Positions 47,501 to 58,684 of a stretch of 64,000 nt of DNA are shown piece by piece (positions within the stretch are counted from its first letter, which is position 1; each line of letters opens with the position of its first letter). Origin of the DNA: Strongylocentrotus droebachiensis (lineage: Eukaryota > Echinodermata > Echinoidea > Camarodonta > Strongylocentrotidae); assembly GCA_035222895.1 (NCBI GenBank), contig JAVYIG010000902.1, positions 248,001-312,000 on the forward strand, in the 5' to 3' direction. The notes beneath the pieces were generated by a model. The model ran no database searches. It saw only the letters and a list, made by a program, of their open reading frames with translations, and was not told where the DNA came from. Both the position numbers and the translations under genes were made by a program.

Positions 47501-50500
47501 GGATCAGGATCAGGGACGAGGTTTTGGTTGAGGATATTCTTTGCTGGGGGTGAACCAGGAGCGGTGCTGTTTGGAAGGGGTCGCATTTGAGAGATCATAG
47601 GAATGGGAGTCTGCTGGGTGCTGCCTCTCCCAGGACATGGCTGAAGGAGACTGGATGGAGTAGCTAGAGCAATTGTATTGGATAAATTACAATTATCTTG
47701 CTGTAATGGCAAGAAAGTGGTAGAATCAGCCTGATTGTAAGGCTCATTGCCATCTCCATGACAAAGAAAAGAAATGGGTCCTCTCTTGTCAATGAAAGGA
47801 ATAGACAACAGGTGGGATGAGATTGCAGGTACTGGGAGGACCACTTGTTGCAAAGATGATCTCTGACCCCACTGGTTTGGGATGTGGCTGCTCTTTTGAT
47901 TGACCTCAGAAAGAGTTGGGATATATTTCACCCCTGTGTCACATCTGATCAGGTCTGCAAGAGAGTCTCCCCCTTGCGGCAGATCATGGCTAGAGCCGGA
48001 ACTACAGCTTCCCTGTGTAGATTCTTGATCAAGGGTCTTGCTGCTGCTGAAACCATCGTCCAGGGACCCCGTTCCCCAGCTAGAGCTGGTGAAAGACGAG
48101 TTCATCTGGCTTGACCGGGAGGCATCTGTTTCAATTAAACTCTCAGAACACATCATCCCACTCAAAGAGCCGCTTGCTAGCAGACTGTCCTGAGTGTTCA
48201 TTGTACTGAGGAGAGATTCAACATCTTCTTCTTTCATGTCATCATCTTGAAGACATTCATTACTGATCTCTGCCACTTGTAGGTCATTATATCGGATGCC
48301 ATCCTTCTTATGCCGTGCTGTCTTCATGGCTCTTGTTTTGCTCTTGGTTGTATTCTTCTTGATTGGCAAACTTGTCAAGGACTTGTCTGCCTTGTAGTTG
48401 AGACGAGCTAGCAGCTCATGTATGGACTCTAAAGAAATTGGTGTGTTAGCAGGAATCTCTTTCTGGAACCCGTCTGTATTTTTTTTTAAATATAGGAAAT
48501 AAAATAGAAAATAGAAAGAAGCAAAAATAAAGCGTTAACTTTTGTACAAGAGGCAGGATTCCATCATGTGCTATATATTCAGTACATCAAGTCATTCCAT
48601 GTCAACCCCTTATATTACCTGCAAATATCATAATTCATAATTGAGCAGTCCTAGTATTGAGACTTGAGAGGTAAAGGGGTGTTAACTTTGAATAAATCTC
48701 TCATTTGGTTATAAATGTATGATAACTAGTTTATTCTGTAATTTAAAACTAGATGGAACTTCAACTGCGCGCAGTCGAAATGATGCCTCCGTCATAGAGC
48801 AATTTTACAAACCAACACAGAAGAAATTTTTCAAATTCAAGTTCAATTGTAATCCATCAACAGGTTCTCAGAATATCGTGATTACAAGCAGTTTCTCATA
48901 TACATATATGACCCTTTGATCTTTGACCTCATGACCCTAACATCTACTCAGTTCATTGGCTCTGCAAGATGTCCCGAGTTAAATAGTAATCCATCTGTCA
49001 GTTCTAATGAGAATGCGTTCACAAGCTATTTTTGCATACATAATGAGCCCATGACCTTTGACCTTTGACCTCATGACCCAAGAATCTACTCAGTTCATTG
49101 GCTCTGCAAGATACATACATGATCTAAGTTTGGCAGGAATCCATCAATCTGTTCTAATGATAATGCGATCACAAGCTATTTTTGCATACATAATGAGCCA
49201 CATGACCTTTGTCCTTGACCTCATGACCCCAAAATCTAATCAGTTCATCGGCTCTGCAAGTAACATACATGACCTAAGTTTGGCAAGAATCCATCAATCG
49301 GTTCTTGAGATAACGCGATCACGAGCTGTTTTTGCATACATAAAGAGCCCTGTGACCTTTGACCTTTGACCTCATGACCCCCAAAATCTAATCAGTTCAT
49401 CGGCTCTGCAAGATACATACATGACCAAAGTTTGGCAGGAATCCATCGATCGGTTCTTGAGATAACGCGATCACGAGCTGTTTTTGCATACATAATGAGC
49501 CATGTGACCTTTGACCTTTGACCTCGAGACCCCAAAATCTAATCAGTTCATCGGCTCTGCAAGATACATACATGACCAAAGTTTGGCAGGAATCCATCAA
49601 TCGGTTCTTCAGATAACGCGATCACGAGAACGGGACGTACGGACGTACGGACGGACGGACGTACGGACGGACGGACGGACAACCCGAAAACATAATGCCT
49701 CCGGCTACTTCGTAACGGAGGCATAAAAAGGTAACTTGAGCAGGAAACACTCTCATCCTATTTCTTCTTTTATATTTTCAAAAGACCTGATATTTCTTAA
49801 AGAGTCATTTATGTACCTTCTTTATTTTTATTTTTATGTAACAAACACATAAATGGGGAGCTAAACCCTTGTCAGACATATTTTTCTTTCCTATTAAGAC
49901 TTACCTATCAAAGTATATAAGGGAGCACTGAATGAAAGATCTCCAGAATCATTTGTTTGATCTATGTCCATATCCAAGCATAAATCTGCTATCTTGTCTT
50001 CTAAGAACTGAATATAATCACCTGTCTTGTTCAACACATAGTGCTGTGAAATAAAAATAAAAAATCAGAAGGGGGGAAGTGAAAGACAAAAATATCAATA
50101 TAATACTATCATTTTATCTAACAAAACTGTAGTTTTTAAGTAGTATATTTCTTCTATCTTGGGTTAAATTTGAACATACATCTCTTAACTGGTGCTTTAC
50201 TTTAGTTCATTACCTTTGTTTCTGGTTCACTGGGTTCACAGGTAGGTAGTGCACTGATTATTTTCCTGATGGCCAGGTTCAGGCTGTAATGTCTTTGCCT
50301 GAATGAGGGAGGGTAATTTCATGAAACACAAGATAGAGAGAGAGAGAGAGAGAGAGAAAAACAAAGTTTACAATCAGAGGTACACCATGCCTAAGTAACA
50401 CAATAACATGGACATTTTCAATCAACATTGTATGCAATCATACACAAATTAAGGAGTTTGATCAATGAAAATGAAACAATGAATATGGTAAAAGAAAAAG

Positions 50501-51647
50501 ACCAATTGGCAGTAGTGATTAGCATTTTTTTAATTAGAATAATTATAAATACCATACTTAAATGTAGACTTATGGGTCTTCTTTTAAACATCAAATTAGT
50601 CGGTAGAGATCTCTGCACCTGTATCATCAAGTTAAAATCAACAAAAGGCTTTTTACAATGCTCAAAATCACCCCATAGCTGGCTTGATAGAATAACATTT
50701 GTAATTTTCTTTGCCTTCAAATTTCTCCTTTAAAAAAATGTCATCTTAAAATGGTCACTGCACTTGTGGTGGAAGCATACATGTTTGGAAACTCTCTTAC
50801 TATTAATTATGCCAACGACTCGCTTAAGGTTCATTTCGTTTGGGAATAGGCTTAGCCTAAGTTATAGTCCCTAGGCCTAGAGCAATGTTCCTCTGTTGAA
50901 GGAGTGCATCAAAAGACACAATAGGCACCCTGTGCCACACAGTGCCAATAAACTCCTCCCTGCAGACAGATGTTTCTGTCTTTTAATATCTTTAACTTAT
51001 TAGATCTAACTTAGATCTAGATCTAGCCTAACTTAAAGGAAAAATGCAATCCTTCTGTTAACTGTTTTCTAATCTTAGTTAGTCTAGACCTAGAATCTCT
51101 ATCTAGACATGCCAGGTCTAATTTACTTCAAATAGAGTCTAGGCCTACCCCAAGTCAGAGACGAAAAGTAAGTTACGTTAATTTCTTTACACCCATTTAT
51201 TTGGCGCTAATTGTAGCTTTGACGCTGGTCACTGGTGTTGGTCGGCTTGCTCAAATACAAACTGTCTTAAGACTTAGAACTAAGATTAAGAATAGTCATC
51301 TAATTACTATCTAGGGCACACTCTTTTTCTGTTTAATTTCAAATGAAAATCTTTAAAAATCAAGATCGGAGAAATATTCTAACGTTTCGTGCCTCCAGAT
51401 GCTTTTCGTTAAATTAACTGTTTACTCTTCACCTCTCGTGGATTCGATGCATTTCCCGTTTATCCTCCAACTCGTCCGGAGACGGTCCTCGTTTCTTAGT
51501 TTGGTTTTTTGAGCTTGACTTCGTCTTCGAGTTCGCCGATTTTTTCACATTCTCACAGCATTTCTTGCTCCGTGATCCATCTTTATTCCCAGGATTCGAT
51601 GATATCGTAGCTTTGGAACGGGATCTTCTCGACTTTAGTTTTCGCAT
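35586..51647 (-). CDS. MEIOSIN: bHLH plus HMG-box protein, MEIOSIN/BHMG1-like, complete (619 codons)
   Basis: Predicted nuclear regulator. In mammals MEIOSIN pairs with STRA8 to start the meiotic programme. Exons: 51647-51433, 50298-50214, 50043-49905, 48473-47216, 46796-46707 and 35658-35586. These sum to 1,860 nt, and every junction keeps phase. A basic N-terminus ([11 protein letters not shown]) leads to the bHLH at about residues 60-130: [20 protein letters not shown], then KIISALP, a loop, and [20 protein letters not shown] long acidic/serine-rich middle follows. The C-terminal HMG box is split over the last three exons ([33 protein letters not shown]; final basic [12 protein letters not shown]). 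The apparent stop at 47212 is read across, because a consensus donor GTAAGT lies there. The bHLH plus HMG combination is diagnostic for BHMG1/MEIOSIN. The last intron is occupied by a Ty3/Gypsy element in the same orientation. Confidence 0.75.
35671..37593 (-). repeat. 3' LTR of the Ty3/Gypsy element
   Basis: 1,923 bp, TGT...ACA on either strand. It holds a 69-bp direct repeat at 35699-35767 and 37243-37311. A minus-strand AATAAA (TTTATT near 35769-35774) lies about 100 bp from the LTR end and could be its polyadenylation signal. Because the element is in sense with the host gene, this signal could also end host transcripts. Confidence 0.95.
38244..42947 (-). CDS. pol: Pol polyprotein of the Ty3/Gypsy element
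   Basis: 1,567-residue frame with no interruptions. Domains in order: aspartic protease ([13 protein letters not shown] at residues 82-84); reverse transcriptase (LCIDYRALN, active site YLDDV at 535-539); RNase H ([15 protein letters not shown]); integrase at roughly 1000-1300 with an N-terminal His/Cys motif, first Asp in SIDFVHLE, second in HHDQGREF and Glu in PQGNGQVER; and a GPY/F-like module ([12 protein letters not shown]). A proline-rich tail of about 200 residues follows with no known motif. The frame overlaps Gag by 133 bp and lies -1 to it, so Pol is probably made by -1 ribosomal frameshifting, not from the ATG at 42947. Numerous open frames on the other strand here are shadows. Confidence 0.95.
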   Translation of the reverse strand: MQTLLPMWGFWTLCKGLPTAGKCKRGAPMGPGAPKPTTSRESTINPPTTYLSGKRKKIARLVGKKCEITCSIEGKETVILWDTGAQVSALPRKWLMEHLPHEEIRPVSDLFPGGGHLLITAANETPIPYLGYVDLLVTLNKARHTEIQVPFLVTDSKAGYGILGNNVIEEVITHPPSHTIDIAAVMAEILPNHPRPTITALVKLIQTPDQVSPRQVKSGRTVRCIAPGTSVISCQVHVGDLQDSIALLEPSANPTLMDTLDIQPAVVEIGKGRYSKVEVVVTNLTKTNVFLPKQTTIARLEPISGIQDDVLHQEQSANLSQVKGSLHQEDWLSTFNLDHLPETQHAAVLEMLKEERGAFSIGNEDIGQISDLHMKINLSDHIPVQKNYMSIPRPLLQEVKEYINDLLRKNWIRKSSSPYSSPVVCVRKRDGSLRLCIDYRALNAKTIPDRQPIPRIQDVLDSLGGNQWFSTLDQGKAYHQGFVAEECKHMTAFVTPWGLYEWNRIPFGLTNAPAVFQRCMEDCLEGLSGDICHVYLDDVLVFSPTFQGHLLHLKQVLKRVQEKGIKLKPSKCRFFEKEVKYLGRIVSADGHRSDPADVQAVETLREKRPKTVGELRRVLGLVGYYRKYIPNFSKKAGPLYNLLSFPPDQKTPRKKNSKKNEHILSSKQPIEWRKHHQDILNGLIDSLLEAPVMAFPDFETPFVLHTDASNDGLGAVLYQKQEGKLRVIAYASRTLTPAEKRYHLHSGKLEFLALKWAICDRFRDYLYYSPPFTVFTDNNPLTYVLSSAKLNATGHRWVGELADFSFNIKYRPGRANADADTLSRVPLEVSDGDEFSEEISPSTINAVCQAVKAEQYQITAWINAITASDSGNGEDSEHLSSDKFCKEDIRRAQEEDSTISYVLKVMHGGTHVPNRNERRKLPRETLQVLREWKKLEIDSDGILRRKTSSYYQIVLPAKYKQFVYQELHNNMGHLGVEKVLHLSRERFYWPNMEFDLTKYITQQCSCLKQRKPQRQIKANLVPIKTTQPFELVSIDFVHLERSKGGYEYILVVVDHFTRFTQAYPTRNKSGKTAADIIFNNYCLKYGFPKRLHHDQGREFENHLFQRLQELSGISHSRTTPYHPQGNGQVERFNRTLLGMLRTLAEEQKSNWSSYVGKVVHAYNCTRNESTGFSPFYLLFGRHPRLPIDLAFGTDVDMGGKVSIDKKDYVAQWKEQMEQAYDIAARNAGQSGDRRKQHYDKKAKSVILSPGDRVLVRNMRPSEGPSKLRAYWEDQIHMVVSQRGEMPVYEVKAEGGLGRIRVLHRNLLLPCDLLPRQPPQNEPGGSIRSQGKNANRRKKAQHQDRTMSEQIGSNDDSEDDLEIILDITGEEVTQAQLDKEPVNDTPQSPSFIAEPMNFPDETHITVPQRETFTPSSPTLEGTIIPGTDAHDEGETALPRRNRHPPSRLVYDQMGEPSVQTIHADQLPTNQSTPGINQPFPLNPQSEQWVPPSKPSPMPFFPAHTSYPGATQPTIPNNHPLHLNFHQQAGASPYPMFPQMLPWMYPARPPYPIGQPAWAPINFRNQPLV
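42815..44161 (-). CDS. gag: Gag polyprotein of the Ty3/Gypsy element
   Basis: 448 residues from the ATG at 44161, 161 bp inside the 5' LTR. The long helical N-terminal and central part has Ty3-type capsid features ([32 protein letters not shown]). The C-terminus has a CCHC zinc knuckle ([16 protein letters not shown]2CX4HX4C), preceded by a second Cys cluster [13 protein letters not shown]. Nucleocapsid function in RNA packaging is inferred from the knuckle. The frame is intact. Confidence 0.93.
   Translation of the reverse strand: MAGFEDLAADVLARLNAGTEDELLKVAEVLERPGGDVSKAKSKGRAGLLRMLMRYLGSEEVEELEDEGKAVWGKVTEVLVGKVGTVQGKGVEQDDVKEAVQVPQSVTAAEPDDVAPSIPISNVAFRKEFRIVGQIGEPQQKDKLSFSSLARQIDSGIRKKYAEEEVVEQVIRAISPGLRIRSYLEGRAGLDLPTLRKILRAHYREKDATALFHELSTAAQGPRESEHDFILRSMDLKQKVLFACQEAGSGVRYNEHQVQKMFLHAISTGLQNDTIRHELKPYLTETGSDEEVLVALTTIVGHEIERQNKLKTKTRPIGINEISASGEQPTPPLENPKKKAANNEVSKMPDWNEMQAAIRSIVINEMKNLASQHPPSSTQGRSSSTNQGRPRRGCEACAKRGQEGSCRHCFRCGGSGHYARGCQPQGNANGVPQWDQERPSQPRPENQQ
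42881..42887 (-). promoter_or_regulatory. Candidate -1 frameshift slippery site
   Basis: In the Gag frame the minus strand reads G GGA AAT, a heptamer of the X XXY YYZ type, inside the 133-bp gag/pol overlap. Both frames are open at this point, and slipping back by one enters Pol upstream of the protease. A downstream pseudoknot was not modelled. Confidence 0.55.
44323..46245 (-). repeat. 5' LTR of the Ty3/Gypsy element
   Basis: Same length as the 3' LTR, with the same predicted peptides along its length. The internal 69-bp repeats fall at 44351-44419 and 45895-45963. It should hold the element's promoter. It faces the last exon of the host gene in sense orientation. Confidence 0.95.
48747..49730. 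mobile_element. DR1-rich dispersed element, copy 1
   Basis: Starts AACTAGATGGAACTTCAACT with a GACTGCGCGCAGTC-type palindrome, then GATGCCTCCGTCATAG. The body is about five imperfect units of about 150 bp. Each has TGACCTTTGACCT, CTCAGTTCATTGGCTCTGCA, GGCAGGAATCCATC and GTTTTTGCATACATAATGAG segments. It ends with a GGAC/GTAC microsatellite (49632-49680) and a hairpin ATGCCTCCG...CGGAGGCAT (49695-49724). It lies in the bHLH-HMG gene intron between exons 48473-47216 and 50043-49905. Copy 2 is at 57555-58373. Confidence 0.85.
50331..50356 (+). repeat. GA dinucleotide microsatellite
   Basis: An AG/GA run of about 13 units, in the intron just upstream of exon 50298-50214 of the bHLH-HMG gene. On the transcribed strand this is a CT-rich tract near the 3' splice site and may act as its polypyrimidine tract. 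Confidence 0.85.
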
Positions 51648-53197
51648 CTCGTCATCCCTTTCTTTCTTTTCAAATTAGCAAGCTGAATCAATCTGGTGGC
51701 CTTGCTATTCTGTATTCATGGATCATGCATGGAGTCTCTGATCTGCTAGCTAGCTAAAGATACATACCAAAAGCGCATGCACAGTCTAGTATACTAGCGC
51801 TAGAGAGATGACAGCTAGTTCAATAATCACTTATCGCGTCGTTTTGATTGGTTGAAAGTCCCCGAACATTGCCTTTACCAAAGCCGTTGTGCATTATTTA
51901 TTGTATTATTTTAATAGCCTATTATAAGCACAATGAAATAAAATACTATTTTCATTACATTAAAATGTCAATTACAAAGTACGCAATAATAAAAAAAAAG
52001 TCTATGACTCGGATATGTAGTTTAATGAAACTTCCTGATTCGTTTAATATGTAGATGTAGATGTCGATCATACATGGACAACTAGAACTATATCTCTACA
52101 ATGTAGATCTTAATTTTCCATAGTCCATATTTATGTACAGGGTTGTAGATTTTCAATTATTGCATTGTTGCTGAACATCCTAGAGATCTAAGCATTATAC
52201 ACTAGAACATGAAAACCATTTACGTCAGTAAGTAGGGCGGCGGAGCATCTTTTAAAGTGGGAGAGGGGGGGGGGGGCACCAACAAAACAGGGCACTTTCT
52301 GGAGAAAAAGGGGCACTTTCAAAGGGAAACCTCAAAGTGAAAATACACCCCTACATTGTGATTACATTACCAGGGATGGTTTCAATATTTGTTTCTCTCT
52401 TTACATGGTCCAAGATATTGCTTAAGCATCATTTTTTACAGTCAAGTGTGATGGTCTGAATATTACAAGTTTAAAGATTTGTGAGGTCGCAGTGCGAAAA
52501 ACTTGCATCTTATAAAGAGGAAAACATACAGTCCTGAGACTCCTAGCACTTGGCTGAGATGAAATGGGGCACAATAGAAAGTAGCACTTATTCCAAAGGA
52601 AAATAGGCACTTGTCGAAGCCAAGGCTTCCGATTTTAATAGAGGCATTTTATCAGAGATGTTGGAAGGGGTGCATTTATGAATAGGGGAAGGGGCTCTCA
52701 TTTAAAACAGAGGGCATTTATCAGAAGGGAAAAAGGGGGCACGTGTCAATATAAAAGGAGTCATTTATTGTCAGAGGTAAAATGGGGCACCCATCAGATA
52801 TATGAAACGGGAACTTTGTACAAAGGTAAAGGGCACTTGTTAAAGTAAAATGGCACCTCTCAGATTTAAATATGGGTATTTATCATAGGTGGTAAGGGGC
52901 GCTCTTAGAATATGGAACGAACACCTATATAAAAGGGGCACTTAATTATCTGAGGTAAAAGGGGACACTTTTCCTATGTAAAAAGGGGCACTTTAGGGGT
53001 ATTTGAAAAAGTGGGAGCACTGTGCCCCGCTGCCCCCCCCCCCCCCCCCCCCGCCGCCTATTTCAGTACGTCTAGTGAAATATGAATGTTTTTTTGTTTT
53101 ATTACGTTTGACAAAAAACGGTACTGCGCTACTTGAAAGAGACTAGCCAGAGGGAGAAAAAAAGAGTTCTGCTGCACTGATTTTCTGAGTGTTTAAA
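51648..53197. other. Divergent intergenic region, bHLH-HMG gene and coiled-coil gene
   Basis: 1.55 kb between head-to-head start codons. The first 0.6 kb is AT-rich with no ORF of note, except a short tract near 51710-51840 rich in GCTAGC/CTAG words. The rest is the terminal-inverted-repeat element at 52226-53066. The promoter of each gene is presumably in the flanks at 51648-51900 and 53072-53197, but no core element is evident. Confidence 0.6.
52226..53066. mobile_element. 841-bp inverted-repeat element packed with GGGGCAC motifs
   Basis: The left end CAGTAAGTAGGGCGGCGG and the inverted right end CTGAAATAGGCGGCGG match apart from a few positions. The 5-bp TACGT occurs directly on both sides (52221-52225 and 53067-53071), a likely target duplication. 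Between them a degenerate unit of about 35-45 bp, with core AAAGGGGCACTT, is repeated some fifteen times. G- and C-homopolymers lie just inside the two ends. No ORF. Confidence 0.65.
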
Positions 53198-54309
53198 ATG
53201 ACGAGGATTCCGGATCAAGAAATTAACTCATTACATTCTCTTGATAAAGTGAATGAAGAGGATGCTATCCTGCATTGTCAGTTGAATATATCCAGAAAAA
53301 ATGTAAAAGTTCTCAGTGAAAGCATCATCAAGTTATCACAGGTAACATGCACTGCCCCATACCTTATTAATGGTGTTATGTTTTGTTAGAGTCGAGTGTG
53401 AATCGACCGGTGCGACCGCGCGCCGCTTGACTAGACTACGATTTCTGTGTGAATGTGTATGTGAATGTTAAAGTAACACGTTACGGGATGTGGGTTGATG
53501 TTTAAAAAATGTAAAGTTAACAGGACTTCACAGGTGCTTCCCCTTCCCTCCCAGCAATATTTTTCTGCATGTTAGAGAATAGAGAATTATTATGGAATAA
53601 TGGAGTAAAAACTAAAATTACAAAATCACCTGATTTGTTTTCCTTTAAAAAGTGTATATAACAGTCTTTAGATCCTTACTTGAATCCGACCCCCCCCCCC
53701 CCCCACAGACCCCTGTATATATACAACAGTAACATTTCTTTGTCATATGTCTCTGAATGTTTAAGTTAAGTCACCATGTTTTATTTACAATGTTCTTAAT
53801 CTTAGGAGGTCGAACATGCTCTCTTGAGGAAGAAATCCTCATCTCAGCTGAAGGTGGATGTGAGTACAGAAAAGGAACGGATCCAGTCACCCATTGAAGA
53901 TGCCACAGCAATATGCACAGAGCTGAGTACTTCTCCAGAATACTTTGAAGGTGAGAAGTGTACTTGAATGAGAAGGGACAATATTGGCATGAAAAATTAT
54001 TGTCACTCACAAAACATATGTAAAAAGTCTTATTTTCCTAAGAATATAATTGTGCATTGCACTATCAATTAAAGAACATTACACACTGATTCAGATTATG
54101 ACTATTTAGTTTTGTTACGGACAGGAGTCATTAGAAATCACTTTTAATCATAAAAACTAATATAAACTATAAAACAGTAGCTGTGTTTAAAAAATTCTTT
54201 CTCAATTGGATGAACAGATGTTTCAGCAGCACTCAAACAGAGACAGTCATCCCTACAAGAAACTGTCAAGGCTTTGACCAAAGAGATTGCTGACCTTAAA
54301 GACACATGA
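53198..54309 (+). CDS. Small coiled-coil protein of unknown function, complete (126 aa)
   Basis: Three exons (53198-53341, 53806-53950, 54218-54309; 381 nt, phases 0, 1, end) code for 126 residues ending KEIADLKDT. The start is the ATG at 53198 (MTRIPDQEINSL); an in-frame GTG nine bases upstream is not used as a start in animals. Heptad-like leucine/isoleucine spacing appears in exon 1 (ILHCQLNISRKNVKVLSESI) and exon 3 (ALKQRQSSLQETVKALTKEI), with a polar middle. No signal peptide, membrane segment or known domain was recognised. AATAAA at 55387-55392 could end its transcript about 1.1 kb after the stop. I do not recognise the family; a scaffold, kinetochore or centrosome accessory protein would fit equally well. 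Confidence 0.7.
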
Positions 54310-57300
54310 GGAACTGCAGAGATTGGTGACGGACTAAAGGTATTCTGCAGAATTGCTAAAAAGCAGTTGGACAGACCAGAACAGGATCAGGACATTGACT
54401 TCTTCGGATTACCTGGACATCATACAAGAGTTAGATTCACTCAGATGTACTTGATCTGTAGGGAATTTATTCTTTCACTTCTTGTCATTGAAAAAGTTGG
54501 GATGAGTATTACAGTATGAATGTGCATGGGAGCTGAAAGAGTAAAATATCAAACTCTATGGAGTTGAAAAAAATTTGGTCTTTCAAACCAAACTGCAAAA
54601 GACTTCATTGTGCAAGCAGGCAAATTATTTTGTATTTGAGGTAAAATAAAATATGAAATAAGTTGATTCTGCCTTGTATGGTGTAATAGACTTCAGTCTG
54701 TCCTAAAGTAGTCTTCTCAATAAGCCTGTAAGATTTGACCCTTTAAAGTCTTGCTGAATAAAAGGTTGACACCCATACTGAAAAGACTCCCACTCAATTT
54801 CACCCCATCTAGCGTAAAACTTTATACATTGCAGACACTAAATACAGACAAAACTTTCCTTTGGGAAGGGATTTTCAGATGTCCAAGTAACGTTTTTGTT
54901 TCCCTTCTTAAATCTCATTGAAATCTCTTTAACTCAAATCTCCCCCCCCCCCCTCCCCTCTAGGTTTAGAGAATGTTGGGACAGAATTCATAGAAAGTCC
55001 ATCCCGTCTGTAATTTGGTAGGAGAGTGGTTCTGGGATATGTGTGCATGTTTGAGTCCTATTTTCTTATTATCAATGGAACTTGGTTTATCCATCATAAT
55101 TGAGGTCTTTAGTTATTTGTCAAATTATTGATTATTTCATGACAGTCCTTGCCAAAAATTGGCCCACAGATATATTAGCTCTTCTCATGTTATGACAGAA
55201 AGATAACTCTGTAAACTGACTTTTATACCAATGCAATTCAAGAAGATGATTAAAATGTTCAATCATGGCCATAAGACAGCATTTCAATGTGCTTGATAAT
55301 TTTTAAAAAACGGATGTGTTTACTTGGAATTTGCTCTTTGGCAATTGTTCATTTTGTTTACATTAATCCAATGTTTATGTTTGTGAAATAAAGATAAATA
55401 AGATTTCCATCACTGATATGTTTTTCAGTTTTTCCTGTTTTCCCCCCTTTTATAATTATTCAAAATGTTATTAGTATTTAGTGCATAATATGTATGTCAG
55501 TGTAATAAAACTAGTAATATATTGGTGAGTTTTACCTACTCTACTGAGCTGTTTGTGATAAACATACAAAAAGTGAAGGAAGAAACATAAACCATAGATT
55601 GTGTTAAAATTGTATTTATTATATTACATATCTAGATATATCATATATTTCATTCAAGAAAGTCTTTCTTTCAACACCATACCATTCTCTCATTAGCACG
55701 TAAAAGGTGAATTAATACACTTTTTCAGTACTGAAATAGAAGTTGTATGTACTTCTTTTCTAACTCCAAGTTGAGATGTGCCGTAAAAATAATATGTCAC
55801 ACTAAACTAACATGTATATTCAAAACATGGCAAAGTTTTATACAATGAAACCATTTTCATAATTCACACAGTATACACAGTTGAATGGATAGTACTTGGT
55901 ATAATGAGGCCAATGCTGAATGGAAACGCTGTTTTGAGAAAATAGTAGGGATAGGTATTCTAATGGGCAAGTCCAAGTTGTTTCCCATACATTACCAAGT
56001 ATTATTGTATTGTATTTTGGAATTGTGAACATGAAATGACATAAAAACATCTATCTGCTGGTTTTGTCTGATTTAAGCTCTAACGGGGGCTATCAGCTTA
56101 ATACCATCCTCAGATATGCTAAATGGACAAAATGGCTTGACGTTGCCATACAAGTGACTTTAATGAATAATGCTTTCATTTTGTCAACAATACAGACATG
56201 GGCTACCTTAAATCATTGCAGATTGATCAATCAGAAAAGAACTAAATGAAGAATTGGCATGAGTTGAAAACAAATTGTACAAGGCATTACACATAGTATG
56301 GTTTTGGAATTGTTTTGGAATTTAAAGGGCTGAACACACATGATGCATTATAAATGGCCGATAGAATGAATTATAATATTGTGTATTGACTTGCCAGCTT
56401 ATGAAACTGACAAAAAATATAGATGAGTTAGTCCCCCAGATTATATGTGTTGACATTATTGATGGGCAAAAATTCCTTCATCTTCTATCAAAGCAAAATA
56501 TGATACAATGGCTCCAAGTCTAAACTATCCTGCAAAAGCCTCATCACAACTGAAGTAAAATATTGTTGTAAATTAATTAATTATACATGTCAAAAGAGAC
56601 TCTATTATAGAGTAACAGTTATAAATAACAATTGTACTACGATGGGCAAGGAAAACCTTTTTTCCATGTTCATAGATTTACACCATTACACTAACATTCC
56701 CAATCATATATTCCAGAGCTCCTCATAAAAACAGAGTTCATTATCTATCTTGACTTCTTTGTCTGCAAATTTGTTGTGATGTCCAAATCTCCCTTTTCTA
56801 TTCAAAGTGATGACCCTTGCGCATGCAAGATATATGCAGAGATAAAACTATTAGCTTGAATGAAATTTTATCATAAGTCGGTAGCTTAAAATCTTATCCT
56901 TCCAGTTATCTTTGGAATAAAAGAATAAACATGATTCTAGTGAACTAACAATTGACACCAAAGATTTATGAACATCTTTGATAGGATCAGTAATACAAGT
57001 ACATAATGACACCATATATATCCGTACTCGGGGTAAACCATTAATCAGTTTTATGCTATGGTATGAAGTAAAATTCTATGGAAGTTCAAACATAAAACTT
57101 TAATACAGCACAATAGAGTGATATGTAGATTCATATACAAATCTAAACATGTCTCCTTCACGGATTTTGTTAATTGTTCATGATCTGCAAACTTCAAGCA
57201 ACATCAAGTAATTGTTGAGCGAATATACAGGCTCATGATCATAAAGGTGTACTAAGTGAGCCTGGTTAAACTTTGTCCGATGATTTATGGAGCACCAAGT

Positions 57301-58684
57301 GCAAAGCTCTTTTTCTGTGAAAAAAAAAATACTATAACTACATGAAATGAGTCCATTCATTAAATGAATATGAGAAACTAATTCCATGTTGACTTGATTT
57401 TTTTTTCTTCATAATAGTTACATAATTATGGTAATTTTTACAGGATGAAGAGGTATGCACTTGTTACTCAATGAATCAGTGGACTAAATCTACCCACTTA
57501 AACCAGTAGGCCTTTATCAATATTGGCACAAGAGACTAATTCATTGGCAGAAAGAACTAGATGGAATTTCGACTGCGCGCAGTCGAAAATGATGCCTCCG
57601 TCATAGAGCAATTTTACAAACCAAAAGAGAAGAAATTTTTCAAATTCAAGTTCATTTGTAATCCATTAACAGGTTCTCAGAATATCGTCATTACAAGCAA
57701 TTTCTCATATACATATATGACCCTTTGATCTTTGACCTCATGACCCTAAAATCTACTCAGTTCATTGGCTCTGCAAGATGTCCTGAGTTAAATAGTAATC
57801 CATCTGTCAGTTCTAATGAGAATGCGTTCACAAGCTATTTTTGCATACATAATGAGCCCATGACCTTTGACCTTTGACCTTATGAACCAATAATCTACTC
57901 AGTTCATTGGCTCTGCAAGATACATAAATGATCTAAGTTTGGCAGGAATCCATCAATCTGTTCTAATGATAATACCATCACAAGCTATTTTTGCATACAT
58001 AATGTGCACTGTGACCTTTGACCTAGTGACCCCAAAATCTAATCAGTTCATCGGCTCTGCAAGTAACATACATGACCTAAGTTTGGTAGAAATCCATCAA
58101 TCGGTTCTTGAGATAACGTGATCACGAGCTGTTTTTGCATACATAATGAGCCCTGTGACCTTTGACCTTTGACCTAGTGACCCCAAAATCTAATCAGTTC
58201 ATCGGTTCTGCAAGATACATACATGACCAAAGTTTGGCAGGAATCTATCAATCGGTTCTTCAGATAACGCGATCACGAGATCGGGACGTACGTACGTACA
58301 GACGTACGTACGTACGGACGGACAACCCGAAAACATAATGCCTCCGGCTACTTCGTAACGGAGGCATAAAAAGAAAAAATGTATACACTATATATTTTTT
58401 GTATAGAGAAGGCGGTACAGCTCGGAGGATATAACAGTAAGGTTTGAAACTGGGTGTCCCAGATATGGGACCATGTCGTTGTGCTACTGCCTATGAGTTA
58501 AGCATCCATCTTTGATTACATAAACCCTCATACCGCATATATGACTGTCATCAAAAATAAATTTTCACTGAAGCTTTCTTCAAGGCATACACCTGCTTTT
58601 ATATACGTATTATCCAGATCAAACATTAGATTAATCAAATACTTAAGCTTTGTAATGGAATGGGTGGAATAGAAGACATTGATC
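54310..58684. other. Convergent 3' region between the coiled-coil gene and SCYL1
   Basis: 4.4 kb with no recognised coding sequence. It holds the 3' UTR of the coiled-coil gene up to AATAAA at 55387-55392, and a minus-strand AATAAA (TTTATT near 55613) that could end SCYL1. If used, that would make a SCYL1 3' UTR of about 3 kb, including DR1-rich element copy 2 (57555-58373). The remainder is AT-rich with only short spurious frames. Confidence 0.55.
57555..58373. mobile_element. DR1-rich dispersed element, copy 2
   Basis: Same start, unit structure and terminal hairpin as copy 1 at 48747-49730, with one internal unit fewer. The 5' palindrome TCGACTGCGCGCAGTCGA is perfect here. The GTAC/GGAC microsatellite is at about 58283-58324. 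It lies in the presumed SCYL1 3' UTR or just beyond it. Confidence 0.85.

Noticed and set aside
49058..49726. 103- and 71-codon frames with repeated [22 protein letters not shown] peptides
   Set aside because: Products of the repeated units of the DR1-rich element; reading frames are not conserved between copies.
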